This document shows, piece after piece, positions 46,001-53,672 of a stretch of 64,000 nt of DNA. Position 1 is the first letter of the stretch. Each line of letters begins with the position of its first letter. The position numbers and the translations under genes are program-made. The stretch comes from Desertibaculum subflavum (GTDB taxonomy: Bacteria; Pseudomonadota; Alphaproteobacteria; Ferrovibrionales; Ferrovibrionaceae): contig QOZS01000020.1 in NCBI GenBank assembly GCA_003576705.1, forward strand, positions 1 through 64,000, read 5' to 3'. Under the pieces are notes generated by a model that did not search any database, was not told where the DNA came from, and saw only the letters and a list, made by a program, of their open reading frames with translations.

Positions 46001-46233
46001 AGCATGTTCTCGATACCGTTGATCTCCTGCTCCAGCGGCGTCGCCACGGTGCGGGCCACCGTCTCCGCATCGGCGCCGGGATAGCTCGCCGTCACGTTGA
46101 TCTGCGGCGGCGCGATCTCCGGATACTCGGTGACCGGAAGCTGCAGATAGGCGATCGCGCCGATGATCACCACCGCGATCGAGACGACCACGGCGAAAAT
46201 CGGCCGGTCGACGAAAAAATGCCCGAATTTCAT
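43075..46233 (-). CDS. RND efflux permease (HAE1 family)
   Basis: A 1052-residue inner-membrane proton/drug antiporter with the AcrB/MexB layout: twelve transmembrane helices and two large periplasmic loops. The proton-relay Asp pair is in GIVVDDAIVVVENIERN, the matching Lys region in GLAAKNAILIVEFARQ; PPQINVTASYPGADAETV and ALGTAVFAGM are standard. It follows the adaptor gene by 17 nt on the same strand. No outer-membrane TolC-type gene is near, so the pump would use an unlinked channel. Confidence 0.96.
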   Translation of the reverse strand: MKFGHFFVDRPIFAVVVSIAVVIIGAIAYLQLPVTEYPEIAPPQINVTASYPGADAETVARTVATPLEQEINGIENMLYMSSYSTADGLLQLTVTFKTGTDLDIAQVQVQNRVTIAEPRLPEEVRRLGVSTRKQAGDFLMVVHLLSPDKRYDELYIANYMQLRIRDALLRLEGVGNIIVFGGSEYAIRVWLDPNRLASFGLTGTDIVEALRAQNIQVSGGGLGQQPAPSDTAQQAIITTQGRFEDARQFRNVIVKSGKDGRLVRLQDVARIELGAKDYNSRSYLDGQTAIALGVFQRPGTNALDTSAAVIQRMEELQKSFPPGLEYTVIYNPTEFIEESLDEVYKTLIEAVILVALVVLIFLQSWRASLIPILAIPVSMVGTFAVMYAFGLTLNVLSLFGMVLAIGIVVDDAIVVVENIERNIARGLSPREAAHKTMDEVGRAVIAIAVVLSAVFIPTAFIPGISGQFYKQFALTIAVATILSAFNSLTLSPALGAILLRRHHEGHRSRFAPFRAVQWAASKFNLGFDRMSSAYGRSAGSIVRHRVLMLGIYLLLVGATAFMFFKVPAGFIPPLDRGYAIVVIQLPDGASLSRTDEVTQKATRLIAGMPGVEHVVAIPGFNGATFTNSTSAAVMFTTFSPFAERLAQGLTADAIIGQMIGRLQAVEEAFVIAVPPPAVPGIGSGGGFKMQLQNRAGDDVRPLLAAAYQIMGRAMQTPGVTGVFTTFSATSPQIFLNIDRVKAQMLNVPIGNVFEALEVNLGSAYVNDFNAFGRLFQVRVQADSRFRLNREDIQRLKVRSATGELVPLGTLVEIRETAGPDLVQRYNTYVSVPLQGNTPPGFSTGQSLDAMEQLANQVLQPGQSFEWTEIALQERSLGNTAVYIFILAIVFVFLALAAQYESWVLPFAIMLIVPMSMLFALLGVWTVGIDNNVLVQIGLVVLIGLAAKNAILIVEFARQLEDSGKSILEAVVEACRLRLRPILMTALAFILGVVPLVTSSGAGAEMRRALGTAVFAGMIGVTLVGLFLTPVFYVVMRRLGGRLRATPAPQAAE

Positions 46234-46250
46234 GTCCTAACGCCCGCCGG

Positions 46251-47453
46251 TCACTGCTTCGGTGCCGCGTCGGCGGCGGCGCCGGGCGGCGACAGCGCCA
46301 TCAGGCCCTGCCAGACCGGCGGCAGCGCCACCATCTGCGGCGTCACCTTGCCGCCACCGAGCCTGACGCGCTGCAGGCCGTTGACGACGATCGTCTCATC
46401 GCCCTTCAGGCCTTCGCGCACGATGCGGTAATTGTCGGTACGCGAGGCAAGGCGGAGCGGCTGCTGGCGCACCGACCCGTCGTCGCCGACGACATAGACG
46501 TAGCGGCGATCGAGATCGGTCAGAATCGCCTCGTCGGGCACCAGAACGGCCTGATATTTCGGACTGCCCGGCACGGCGATCAGGCCGAACAGGCCCGGGG
46601 TGAGGAAAAAGCTCTTGTTCGGCAGCACGGCGCGGAGCCGCATCGTCCCGGTCGCCGAGTCCAGCCGGTTGTCGGCGAAATCGAGCGTACCCGGATGGGT
46701 GAACTCCTTCTCGTCGGTCAGCTTGACCTTGACCGGCAGGGCGGACCCGTTGGCCGCATGCGTCCCGCGCAGCGCCATGCGCTGGTAAGCGAGGAACGAG
46801 CGCTCGTCGATGTCGAAGTAGAAGTAGATGGGATCGAGCTGGACGATGCTGGTGAGCAGCGTTTCGTTCTGCCGCACCAGGTTGCCTTCGGTCACCAGCT
46901 TGCGCGAGATGCGGCCGGTGATCGGCGCGCGGATCTCGGTGAAACTGAGGTTGAGGCGCGCGGTCTCGATCTCGGCGCGGATGGCGGCAATGTCGGCCTG
47001 GGCCTGCAGATAGGCCTGCCGCTTCTCCTCCATCGTGCGCTCGGCGGCGACGCCCGTGCGCATCAGCCGCTCGTAGCGCTCGTAATCGGCCTTGGCGAAG
47101 TCGAGCCGGGTCTGCTGCGCCACCAGGCTGGCCTGCACCTGATTCAATGCGGCCTGATAGGGCCGGCGATCGATGACGAACAGCAGGTCGCCTTCTTTGA
47201 CGATGGCGCCGTCGGTGAACTTCACGCCCTCGAGATAGCCGTCGACCCGCGCCCGCACCTCGACATAGCCCGAGGCGTCGAAGCGGCCGACGAACTCGTC
47301 GAGCTCGACGATCTCCTTCACCACCGGCTTGGCCACGGTCACCGGCGGCGGACCGCCCGGTCCCTGGGCAACCGCAACGGCAGGGAGCAGAGACGAGAGG
47401 CAGAGGCCGCCGACAGCCGTCAACAATCGGAACAATGCTCGGCGCATCCGCAA
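46251..47453 (-). CDS. RND efflux periplasmic adaptor subunit
   Basis: A 400-residue membrane-fusion protein of the AcrA/MexA type. After a signal peptide (about 1-29) come the barrel-sandwich lipoyl half-motif (VRARVDGYLEGVKFTDGAIV), a coiled-coil hairpin (about 100-165), the second half-motif APITGRISRKLVTEGNLV and the beta-barrel region. It links the permease to an outer-membrane channel. No lipobox Cys is seen. GGGAG lies 7 nt before the ATG, and a palindromic operator candidate (47474-47491) lies 21 nt upstream. Confidence 0.94.
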   Translation of the reverse strand: MRMRRALFRLLTAVGGLCLSSLLPAVAVAQGPGGPPPVTVAKPVVKEIVELDEFVGRFDASGYVEVRARVDGYLEGVKFTDGAIVKEGDLLFVIDRRPYQAALNQVQASLVAQQTRLDFAKADYERYERLMRTGVAAERTMEEKRQAYLQAQADIAAIRAEIETARLNLSFTEIRAPITGRISRKLVTEGNLVRQNETLLTSIVQLDPIYFYFDIDERSFLAYQRMALRGTHAANGSALPVKVKLTDEKEFTHPGTLDFADNRLDSATGTMRLRAVLPNKSFFLTPGLFGLIAVPGSPKYQAVLVPDEAILTDLDRRYVYVVGDDGSVRQQPLRLASRTDNYRIVREGLKGDETIVVNGLQRVRLGGGKVTPQMVALPPVWQGLMALSPPGAAADAAPKQ

Positions 47454-47473
47454 CTCCCGGACCAGAATATATT

Positions 47474-47491
47474 ACCCTGGACTACCAGGGT
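47474..47491 (-). promoter_or_regulatory. palindromic operator candidate of the RND efflux operon
   Basis: ACCCTGG (47474-47480) and CCAGGGT (47485-47491) are perfect inverted copies around ACTA, beside an AT-rich TAATATATT on the minus strand that can serve as -10 element. Such an arrangement 21-38 nt upstream of an efflux adaptor is typical of a TetR-family operator. No regulator gene adjoins it. Confidence 0.5.
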
Positions 47492-47588
47492 TTCGCGGCA
47501 TCGCAAGCGGGATCGCAATCGATAACGCGCTGCGAGACCCGCGCCCAACGCATGTCACAGCCATGTTGCCGACGCGCAGAGCCGCGCG

Positions 47589-48329
47589 TCAGCGCCGCCG
47601 CAGGAAATCGCGCAGAGGGGCCGACAACCCCACGGTCTCTGTGGATTTCACCCCGCCACGGTGGCCTGGCCGGTGGCCTCTCGGCTGTCCTGCCACAGCT
47701 TCCGCCATGCGGATGGCGCAGACGACCGAGTCCAGAACCGGCACGGCGACCCGCGCCGCCAAGGGCGCCGCGAGACCGGCCAGCCCGGCGCCCCCGAGGA
47801 CAACCACATCGGCGCCGCACCGTTGCACCGCGTCCGAAACCGCCTCCGCCAGCAACGCGAGGGAGCCCTCCGGATCGCGCGCGATATCGGCGCCGGTGGG
47901 CGCCACCGCCAGCACCGCCGCCAGCCTGTGGCTCAGCCCCTGCGCGGCAACGAACTCTTCCAGCATCGGCACCCAGGCCTCGCCGCCGGTCACCAGCGCC
48001 ACCCGCCGGCCGAGGGTGATCGCCAGGGCCAGCGAGGCCTCGGCCATGCCGACCACCGGCCGCGGACATACTTCCTTCAGGGCCAGCAGGCCCGGATCGC
48101 CGAAGCAGGCCAGGACCACCGCGTCGTAGCGCCCAGGATAAGATGCCAGCGCGTCGAGCGCCGCATGCCCGGCGATGGCGTAGGTGGCGCGGTCGGCGAT
48201 ATAGCGGCCGCCGAACCGGCCGGTCACCGCCGCGAGCCTCACGCCCGGGCTCGCCGCCGCGCGCGCCACGGCCAGCACCCGGTCGGTGATCGCGGGCGTC
48301 GTGTTCGGGTTGATCAGCAGGAGCCGCAT
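47589..48329 (-). CDS. Asp/Glu/hydantoin racemase family protein with one catalytic Cys missing
   Basis: A 246-residue protein beginning MRLLLINPNTTPAITDRVL with the first active-site Cys at C75 in VLACFGDPGL. The second Cys, normally in LGCAG(M), is Gly180 here (VVLGGAGLAGLA), so two-base racemisation is not expected; it could be a lyase/isomerase-type relative or use another residue. It is the last of four co-directional genes after rpoH, 12 nt behind a Tat-type exported protein gene. The C-terminal tail is Arg-rich (DFLRRR). Confidence 0.82.
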   Translation of the reverse strand: MRLLLINPNTTPAITDRVLAVARAAASPGVRLAAVTGRFGGRYIADRATYAIAGHAALDALASYPGRYDAVVLACFGDPGLLALKEVCPRPVVGMAEASLALAITLGRRVALVTGGEAWVPMLEEFVAAQGLSHRLAAVLAVAPTGADIARDPEGSLALLAEAVSDAVQRCGADVVVLGGAGLAGLAAPLAARVAVPVLDSVVCAIRMAEAVAGQPRGHRPGHRGGVKSTETVGLSAPLRDFLRRR

Positions 48330-48341
48330 GCGGCTCCGATC

Positions 48342-48944
48342 CTAGCCGATGATGTCGTTCAAGAGGGCGAGCCAGGACGGATCGGTCATCTGGATGCGCG
48401 CAAGGCCCGCCGGCGGCTCGAACAGATCCGCGGCCTGGGGCCCGGGAGCGACATTGCGCTGCTCCAGGAACAACCGCCGGGCGCCGCCTTCCGCGCGGCG
48501 CTGCCCGTCGAGCCTGAGTGGGATACCGCTGCGGCTGAGCCAGACATTGCCGGTGAACGTGCCGGTCGCCTGGTGCTTCACCGCAGCGATGCCGTTCAGG
48601 GTCTCGGTGCCGATCGGCTTCAGATCGGTGCCCTGGATCGCCTGGCCGAGGCGCGCCAGCACCTCGCCCGGCAGCTCGGCGAGCGCGAACATGCGTGGCA
48701 TCACCAGCCAGGCCTTGCCGAGATCGTGCCGCAGCAGCACGACATTGCCCCCGGCCGACTTGCCCTGCAGTTCCAGCCGCTCCATGCCCGGCGCGTAGCG
48801 CACGCGCATGTTCTGGAAGCGGTCGGCCTGCTCGACATAGCGGTCGGCGGCATATTCGACCTGGGGCAATTGGAACGGCACGGCGGCGGCCGGACGCGCG
48901 ATCACGGCGAGGGCGCAGCCGGCGAGGAAGGCACGACGGTTCAT
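48342..48944 (-). CDS. exported protein of unknown function
   Basis: A 200-residue precursor starting MNRRAFLAGCALAVIARPAAA, a short signal sequence with twin Arg that may be Tat or Sec. The mature part (YAADRYVEQADRFQNMRVRY..., GKAWLVMPRMFALAELP, ETLNGIAAVKHQATG) looks like a lipid- or outer-membrane-associated beta-rich protein similar in style to DUF4412 proteins. Start 48944 overlaps the upstream gene's stop by four bases, so it is translationally coupled to the HExxH protein. Confidence 0.7.
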   Translation of the reverse strand: MNRRAFLAGCALAVIARPAAAVPFQLPQVEYAADRYVEQADRFQNMRVRYAPGMERLELQGKSAGGNVVLLRHDLGKAWLVMPRMFALAELPGEVLARLGQAIQGTDLKPIGTETLNGIAAVKHQATGTFTGNVWLSRSGIPLRLDGQRRAEGGARRLFLEQRNVAPGPQAADLFEPPAGLARIQMTDPSWLALLNDIIG

Positions 48945-49558
48945 GCGCGGATGCTCCGGGCGAACGGCATCCCTTCGGGCGAAACAAGGCGGAGGGACGC
49001 GAGGTCGTCGAGGATGGCGCCGAAATGTCTGGCCGCGGCACCGCGCCTCCAGCCTTCCAGCCAGTTCTGCTCCAGCAAGGCGCCGAGCGCCGGCAGGCCG
49101 AGATGCGCCTCCCACAGGATGCCGAGCAGCGAGGCGCGCTGTTCTTCCTTCACCTCGGTCAACGGATCGACGGCGCGCGCCGCATCGGCTTCCGCCTTGC
49201 GGCCCGTCTCCGGTCCGGCGCCGAGGCCGAAATCGGGCAGGCCGATCCGCGCGGCCGGGCAAAGCTGCCAATGCGCGACTTCATGCAGCACGACGCTGGC
49301 TTCCGAACGGCTGCGGATCGCAGCGCCGTCCCAGCTGAACGCCTCCACCGGCGCGGCATCGATCAAGGCGATGCCGAGCCGCGCCGCGGTATCGCACGCG
49401 ATGGCGCGGTGCATCGGCGTGTCCATCCCGTCGTTGAGCTGCTTTGCCGGGTTGCCGGCAATCCGGCGCCACGCTGACGCGGCCTGACCGGGCAGCTCGC
49501 CGCCGATCCATGCCAAGGCTGCCTCGAGTTCGGCCCTGGACAGAGATTCGATCTGCAT
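48941..49558 (-). CDS. HExxH metal-binding protein resembling EF-P hydroxylase EpmC
   Basis: A 205-residue protein whose central sequence VVLHEVAHWQL (H92, E93, H96) is a HExxH metal site. The continuation PAARIGLPDFGLGAGPETGR and the spacing to EVKEEQRASLLGILWEAHLG resemble EpmC (YfcM), which has LHEIAHWC, then R...DFGYW..PDGR, then VEVKPQAL. This suggests an elongation factor P hydroxylase-like or related metalloenzyme, but the similarity was judged from memory. It lies 15 nt after rpoH on the same strand and overlaps the next gene by 4 nt. Confidence 0.65.
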   Translation of the reverse strand: MQIESLSRAELEAALAWIGGELPGQAASAWRRIAGNPAKQLNDGMDTPMHRAIACDTAARLGIALIDAAPVEAFSWDGAAIRSRSEASVVLHEVAHWQLCPAARIGLPDFGLGAGPETGRKAEADAARAVDPLTEVKEEQRASLLGILWEAHLGLPALGALLEQNWLEGWRRGAAARHFGAILDDLASLRLVSPEGMPFARSIRA

Positions 49559-49573
49559 CGGCGCGGCGCGAAT

Positions 49574-50479
49574 TCAGGCGGTGGCGCCGCCGGCGCCGGG
49601 AAGGTCGACCAGGCGGCGATTGCCGGCACGCATGGCGCGCTGCAGCTTCTCGAACGCGCGCACTTCGATCTGCCGCACCCGCTCGCGGCTGATGCTGTAT
49701 TTCTTCGACAGATCCTCGAGCGTCGCCGGCTCTTCCTTCAGGCGCCGCTCGCGCAGGATGTCACGCTCGCGCTCGTTCAGGCCGCCCATCGCGCCTTCGA
49801 GCAACTGGCGGCGCTGGTCCATCTCCTGCCGATCGGCCAGCACATTTTCCTGGCTCGGTGTGTCGTCGACCAGCCAGTCCTGCCACTCAGCATCGCCGTC
49901 CTGGCGCAGCGGCGCATTCAGCGAATGATCCGGCGCCGCCAGGCGGCGGTTCATCTGCACCACATCGTCCTCGGGCACGCCGAGATCCTTGGCGATCTTC
50001 TGCACCGCCTCCAGCGGCAGGTCGCCCTCGTCGATCTGCTTCAGCTGGCCCTTCATTCGGCGCAGGTTGAAGAACAGCTTCTTCTGCGCCGCGGTGGTGC
50101 CCATCTTCACCAGCGACCAGGAGCGCAGGATGTATTCCTGCATCGAGGCGCGGATCCACCACATGGCGTAGGTGGCGAGGCGAAACCCCTTGTCGGGATC
50201 GAACCGCTTCACCGCCTGCATCATGCCGACATTGCCCTCGGAGATAAGCTCGCCGATCGGCAGGCCATAGCCCCGATAGCCCATGGCGATCTTGGCCACC
50301 AGGCGCAGATGGCTGGTCACCAACTGTTGCGCCGCGTCCGTATCGCCATGCTCACGCCAGCGCTTGGCCAGCATGAATTCCTCATCCGCCGCGAGGATGG
50401 GAAATTTGCGGATTTCATCCAGATAACGCGCCAGCCCGCCTTCGGGCCCGATCGTCAGCGCGAGCGCCCTGCTGCTCAT
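49574..50479 (-). CDS. rpoH: RNA polymerase heat-shock sigma factor RpoH (sigma-32)
   Basis: A 301-residue sigma factor. Region 2 holds LVTSHLRLVAKIAMGYRGYG and YAMWWIRASMQEYIL; the RpoH box QKKLFFNLR (132-140) distinguishes it from RpoD; region 4 ends with the helix-turn-helix EDLSKKYSISRERVRQIEV. It directs heat-shock gene transcription. The 151-nt upstream gap to rluD holds CTTGAA-type sequences that may be promoter elements, none convincing. Downstream genes to about 47589 are close-spaced and probably in the same transcript. Confidence 0.97.
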   Translation of the reverse strand: MSSRALALTIGPEGGLARYLDEIRKFPILAADEEFMLAKRWREHGDTDAAQQLVTSHLRLVAKIAMGYRGYGLPIGELISEGNVGMMQAVKRFDPDKGFRLATYAMWWIRASMQEYILRSWSLVKMGTTAAQKKLFFNLRRMKGQLKQIDEGDLPLEAVQKIAKDLGVPEDDVVQMNRRLAAPDHSLNAPLRQDGDAEWQDWLVDDTPSQENVLADRQEMDQRRQLLEGAMGGLNERERDILRERRLKEEPATLEDLSKKYSISRERVRQIEVRAFEKLQRAMRAGNRRLVDLPGAGGATA

Positions 50480-50630
50480 CTACCCACCTTTCCACGGCCT
50501 GCCCCGAAGGCACAAGCCGCCCCACCTGCCGAAAGTTCAAGCCAGGTCGTTTGGCACTCTCCGGTGCCGAGTGCTGAAATGGTATCGAGCCGATCAGGGT
50601 TCAAGGGACCCGGCGCCTCCTCTGCTATGA

Positions 50631-51629
50631 TTAACGGGCCTCGAAGGCGGAAATGAGGCGCTGCATGTCGTCAGGTAAGTCACTGTCGAAACTCAGTATT
50701 TTTCCGCCGACCGGATGCCGGAAACCGAGCCGACAGGCATGCAGGGCCTGCCGGGCAAAGCCCTCGACCGGCGGCTTGCGGCCGCGCGCATAGACCGGGT
50801 CGCCGACGACCGGATGCCCGCGATGGGCGAGGTGCACCCGGATCTGGTGCGTGCGCCCGGTTTCCAAGGTGCATTCCAGCAGGCTGGCACGCTCGCCGAG
50901 GGCGCGCAGCACCTTGTAGTGGGTGACGGCATGGCGGCCGCCCTGACTAACCACCGCCATGCGCTGGCGGTGCCTGACATCGCGGCCGATCGCGCCGGAG
51001 ATGGTGCCGACCAGAGGGCGAAGCGTGCCCCAGACGACGGCCCGATAGGCCCGGTCGATGTCGTGTCGCGCGAACAAGGCGGCCAGCCCCTGATGCGCCT
51101 GGTCGGACTTGGCGGCGACCAGCAGGCCGGAGGTGTCCTTGTCCAGGCGGTGCACGATGCCAGGTCGACGCACGCCGCCGATGCCGGAGAGCCCGTCGCC
51201 GCAATGCGCAATCAGGGCATTCACCAGTGTACCGTCGGGATTGCCGGGGGCGGGATGCACGACCAGGCCGGCCGGCTTGTCGACGACCACCAGATGCGGG
51301 TCTTCGTAAACGATTTTTAATGGAATTTCCTGGCCTTGTGGGGTGGCCGGCAGCGGCGGCGGCACCACGACCTCGAAGCATTCCCCCGGTTTGACCCTGT
51401 GGGAGGGGTCTCGTAAGGTCGCCGCGCCCTTGACGACATGGCCCGCCTCGATCAGCGCCTTCAGGCGCGCGCGAGAGAGCGGCGCCCCGAGACCGTCGGA
51501 GCGAAGGGGAGCGTTGCCGGGAGAGATGTCGCCGAGCCGGCGGGCGAGGAACCGGTCAAGCCGTTCGCCCGCATCTGCCGGCTCCGCGGCCACGCGATGA
51601 ACGGCAGCGGAAGGGTGCGGATCGGTCAT
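50631..51629 (-). CDS. rluD: RluA/RluD-family 23S rRNA pseudouridine synthase
   Basis: A 332-residue enzyme with an N-terminal S4-like domain (AGERLDRFLARRL..., SRARLKALIEAGHV) and the catalytic domain: D163 in HRLDKDTSGLL is the nucleophilic Asp, then GRTHQIRVHLAHRGHPVVGDPVY and ARQALHACRLGFRHP. Adjacent to rpoH as is usual in alphaproteobacteria, which favours RluD over other RluA members. The ATG (51627-51629) overlaps, on the opposite strand, the ATG at 51628 of the divergent gene, so there is no intergenic space for separate leaders. Confidence 0.92.
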   Translation of the reverse strand: MTDPHPSAAVHRVAAEPADAGERLDRFLARRLGDISPGNAPLRSDGLGAPLSRARLKALIEAGHVVKGAATLRDPSHRVKPGECFEVVVPPPLPATPQGQEIPLKIVYEDPHLVVVDKPAGLVVHPAPGNPDGTLVNALIAHCGDGLSGIGGVRRPGIVHRLDKDTSGLLVAAKSDQAHQGLAALFARHDIDRAYRAVVWGTLRPLVGTISGAIGRDVRHRQRMAVVSQGGRHAVTHYKVLRALGERASLLECTLETGRTHQIRVHLAHRGHPVVGDPVYARGRKPPVEGFARQALHACRLGFRHPVGGKILSFDSDLPDDMQRLISAFEAR

Positions 51630-52017
51630 GGAGTCACAAGCCAACATACGCATGCTGAAGGCGGTCGTCATCGTCCTCGGCCTGCTCATCGTCGCTTCCA
51701 TCGGCGTCATCGGGGTGACCGTGTTCCGGCGCCTGTCGGATACCGGTCCGCCGCCGGCCCGGCTGACGACGGCGCCGGCTTCGGCGCCCGCCAACGGGAG
51801 CAGCGAAACCAACGGCGAGCGCAGTTCGGGCGTCCCCTTGCCGATCTTCGGCGAGCGGCGGGTTGAGCTGCCTCAGGGCGCCCGGCTGGTCGAGACCCGC
51901 ATCACCGGCGATCGGATGTTCCTGCGCGCCCGCCTGCTCGGCGGCAACGAGGTGTGGATCGTGCTGTCGCTGCTGACCGGCCAGCAGCTCGGCAGTTTCG
52001 AGCTGATCGCGGAATGA
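51628..52017 (+). CDS. DUF6476-type single-pass membrane protein
   Basis: A 129-residue protein: one transmembrane helix (about 10-31, LKAVVIVLGLLIVASIGVIG), a Pro/Ala/Ser linker, then a periplasmic domain (LPQGARLVETRITGDRMFLR, WIVLSLLTGQQLGSFEL). Such proteins lie beside rluD in alphaproteobacteria. If the ATG at 51628 is used, its start codon overlaps the rluD start codon; an internal ATG at 51652 would trim eight residues and separate the two. Its TGA overlaps the next ATG. Confidence 0.8.
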   Translation: MESQANIRMLKAVVIVLGLLIVASIGVIGVTVFRRLSDTGPPPARLTTAPASAPANGSSETNGERSSGVPLPIFGERRVELPQGARLVETRITGDRMFLRARLLGGNEVWIVLSLLTGQQLGSFELIAE

Positions 52018-52436
52018 CGGGCGCGCGCCCGGCGCTGGCGCTGGGTCCCGACGATCGTGCCCGCCTGGATGCCTGGGCCGGGCAGGCCTATCCGGAGGAA
52101 GCCTGCGCGCTCCTGGTCGGCACCGGCGATCCGCCTTCGATCACCCGATTGATTCCGTGCGCCAACATCGCCGCCGACCGGCGCCGCCGGTTCGAAGTCG
52201 ATCCGGCCGCGCGCATCCGCCTGGAAGTGGCGTTGCGCGGCACGGCGGAGCGCATCATCGGCGTCTGGCATAGCCATCCGAACGGTTCCTCCGAGCCTTC
52301 GGCGGCCGATGCTGCCATGATCCATGAGCCGGACCTGCTCTGGCTGGTCACCGGGATTGCGCCGCCGGCCGAGCCGGTGACGCGTGCCTTCCGCCCGCAC
52401 GGTGCCGGCTTCGAGGAACTTGAACTGAACGGATAG
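52014..52436 (+). CDS. JAB/JAMM-domain metallopeptidase-like protein
   Basis: A 140-residue single-domain JAMM protein with a full metal site: E29 in YPEEACALL, then H86-S-H88 in VWHSHPNGS, S96 and D99 (HxHx7SxxD). Bacterial stand-alone members cleave C-terminal extensions of ubiquitin-like sulfur carriers (ThiS/MoaD type) or isopeptide bonds; the partner is not evident. It overlaps the membrane protein gene (ATGA) and is followed 4 nt on by a threonine-aldolase gene. Confidence 0.9.
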   Translation: MTGARPALALGPDDRARLDAWAGQAYPEEACALLVGTGDPPSITRLIPCANIAADRRRRFEVDPAARIRLEVALRGTAERIIGVWHSHPNGSSEPSAADAAMIHEPDLLWLVTGIAPPAEPVTRAFRPHGAGFEELELNG

Positions 52437-52440
52437 CGTG

Positions 52441-53487
52441 ATGGAATTCCGCAGCGACAATACCGCCGGCGCCTGCCCGGAGATCATGGCCGCCATTGCC
52501 CGTGCCAACGAGGGCACCGCCGCCTCCTACGGCGCCGATCCGATCAGTCTCGGCCTGCAGGCGAAGTTCAGCCGGCTGTTCGAGCGCGAGGTGGCGGTGT
52601 TCCCGGTCGCCACCGGCACGGCCGCGAACTCGCTCGCGCTGGCCGCCATCGCGCCACCCTGGGGCGTCGTCTACGCGCATCGCGAATCCCATATCGAGCA
52701 GGACGAATGCGGCGCGCCGGAATTCTTCACCGGCGGCGCCAAGCTCGCGCTGCTCGACGGCCCGCACGCCAAGCTCAGTGCCGCCGATCTCGATCGCCGG
52801 CTGGCCGGCGCCGGCGCCGGCGTGCAGCACCACGCCCAGCCGGCGGCGGTCTCGATCACCCAGGCGAGCGAGCGCGGCGCTGTCTATCGGTCGGAGGAAG
52901 TCGCCGCGATCGGCCAGGTCTGCCGCAAGCATCGCCTGGCGTTGCATATGGACGGCGCACGGTTCGGCAATGCGCTCGCCCATCTCGGCTGCTCACCGGC
53001 CGAGATCACCTGGAAGGCCGGTGTGGACATCTTGTCGTTCGGGGCGACCAAGAACGGCGCGCTGGCGGCCGAAGCGGTGGTGTTCTTCGATCCGGCGAAG
53101 GCCGAGGATTTCCTGTACCGGCGCAAGCGCGCCGGGCACCTGTTCTCCAAGATGCGGTTCCTGTCGGCGCAGCTCGACGCCTATCTGGAACAGGATCTGT
53201 GGCTGCGCAATGCGGCGCATGCCAATGCCATGGCCCGTCGGCTCTCGGAAGGCCTCGCACGGCTGCCGGGCGCCCGGCTCGACACGCCGGTCGAGGCCAA
53301 CGAGGTCTTCATCGACCTGGCCGAGCCGACGATCCAGGCCCTGGAGGCGGCCGGGCTGCGTTTCCATCGCTGGGAGCCCGGCGGCACCTTGATCCGGCTG
53401 GTGACGGCCTGGTCGACCACCGCTGCGGAAGTCGACCGGGTGCTGGCCGCTGCGGGTCAGGCGGTCGCCGGCCGCGCCGCCGAATAG
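52441..53487 (+). CDS. threonine aldolase family (beta-eliminating lyase) PLP enzyme
   Basis: A 348-residue fold-type I PLP enzyme: FRSDNTAGACPEIM at the N-terminus, GTAANSLALAA for phosphate binding, HMDGARFGNALAHLG with the cofactor-contacting Asp, and Schiff-base Lys204 in SFGATKNGALAAEAVV. This is the low-specificity L-threonine aldolase pattern, splitting threonine/allo-threonine into glycine and acetaldehyde. ATG at 52441 is preferred; GTG at 52438 would add one residue. It closes the DUF6476-JAMM unit. Confidence 0.92.
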   Translation: MEFRSDNTAGACPEIMAAIARANEGTAASYGADPISLGLQAKFSRLFEREVAVFPVATGTAANSLALAAIAPPWGVVYAHRESHIEQDECGAPEFFTGGAKLALLDGPHAKLSAADLDRRLAGAGAGVQHHAQPAAVSITQASERGAVYRSEEVAAIGQVCRKHRLALHMDGARFGNALAHLGCSPAEITWKAGVDILSFGATKNGALAAEAVVFFDPAKAEDFLYRRKRAGHLFSKMRFLSAQLDAYLEQDLWLRNAAHANAMARRLSEGLARLPGARLDTPVEANEVFIDLAEPTIQALEAAGLRFHRWEPGGTLIRLVTAWSTTAAEVDRVLAAAGQAVAGRAAE

Positions 53488-53672
53488 CGACGCGAAAAGC
53501 GCCATCGCGTCAGGAACTTGTTTGACGTCGGAGCGTTGCCGCTACGGGCAATGCAAGGCGCCAGATGGGTCAGGCTCCGTTTACTCCCCGTAAAGGCACA
53601 GCCTGCAAGATTCCCGAGCAAGGCTGGGCCTACCGGCCTCGGCCGCGACAGGATCGCGGCGCGGAGGAACCG

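Noticed and set aside
53580..53594. TTTAC-N5-GTAAA dyad before the PAS gene as a second LiuR-type site
   Set aside because: The central ACGT core is missing and the arms are only five bases, so it does not match the 31987 site.
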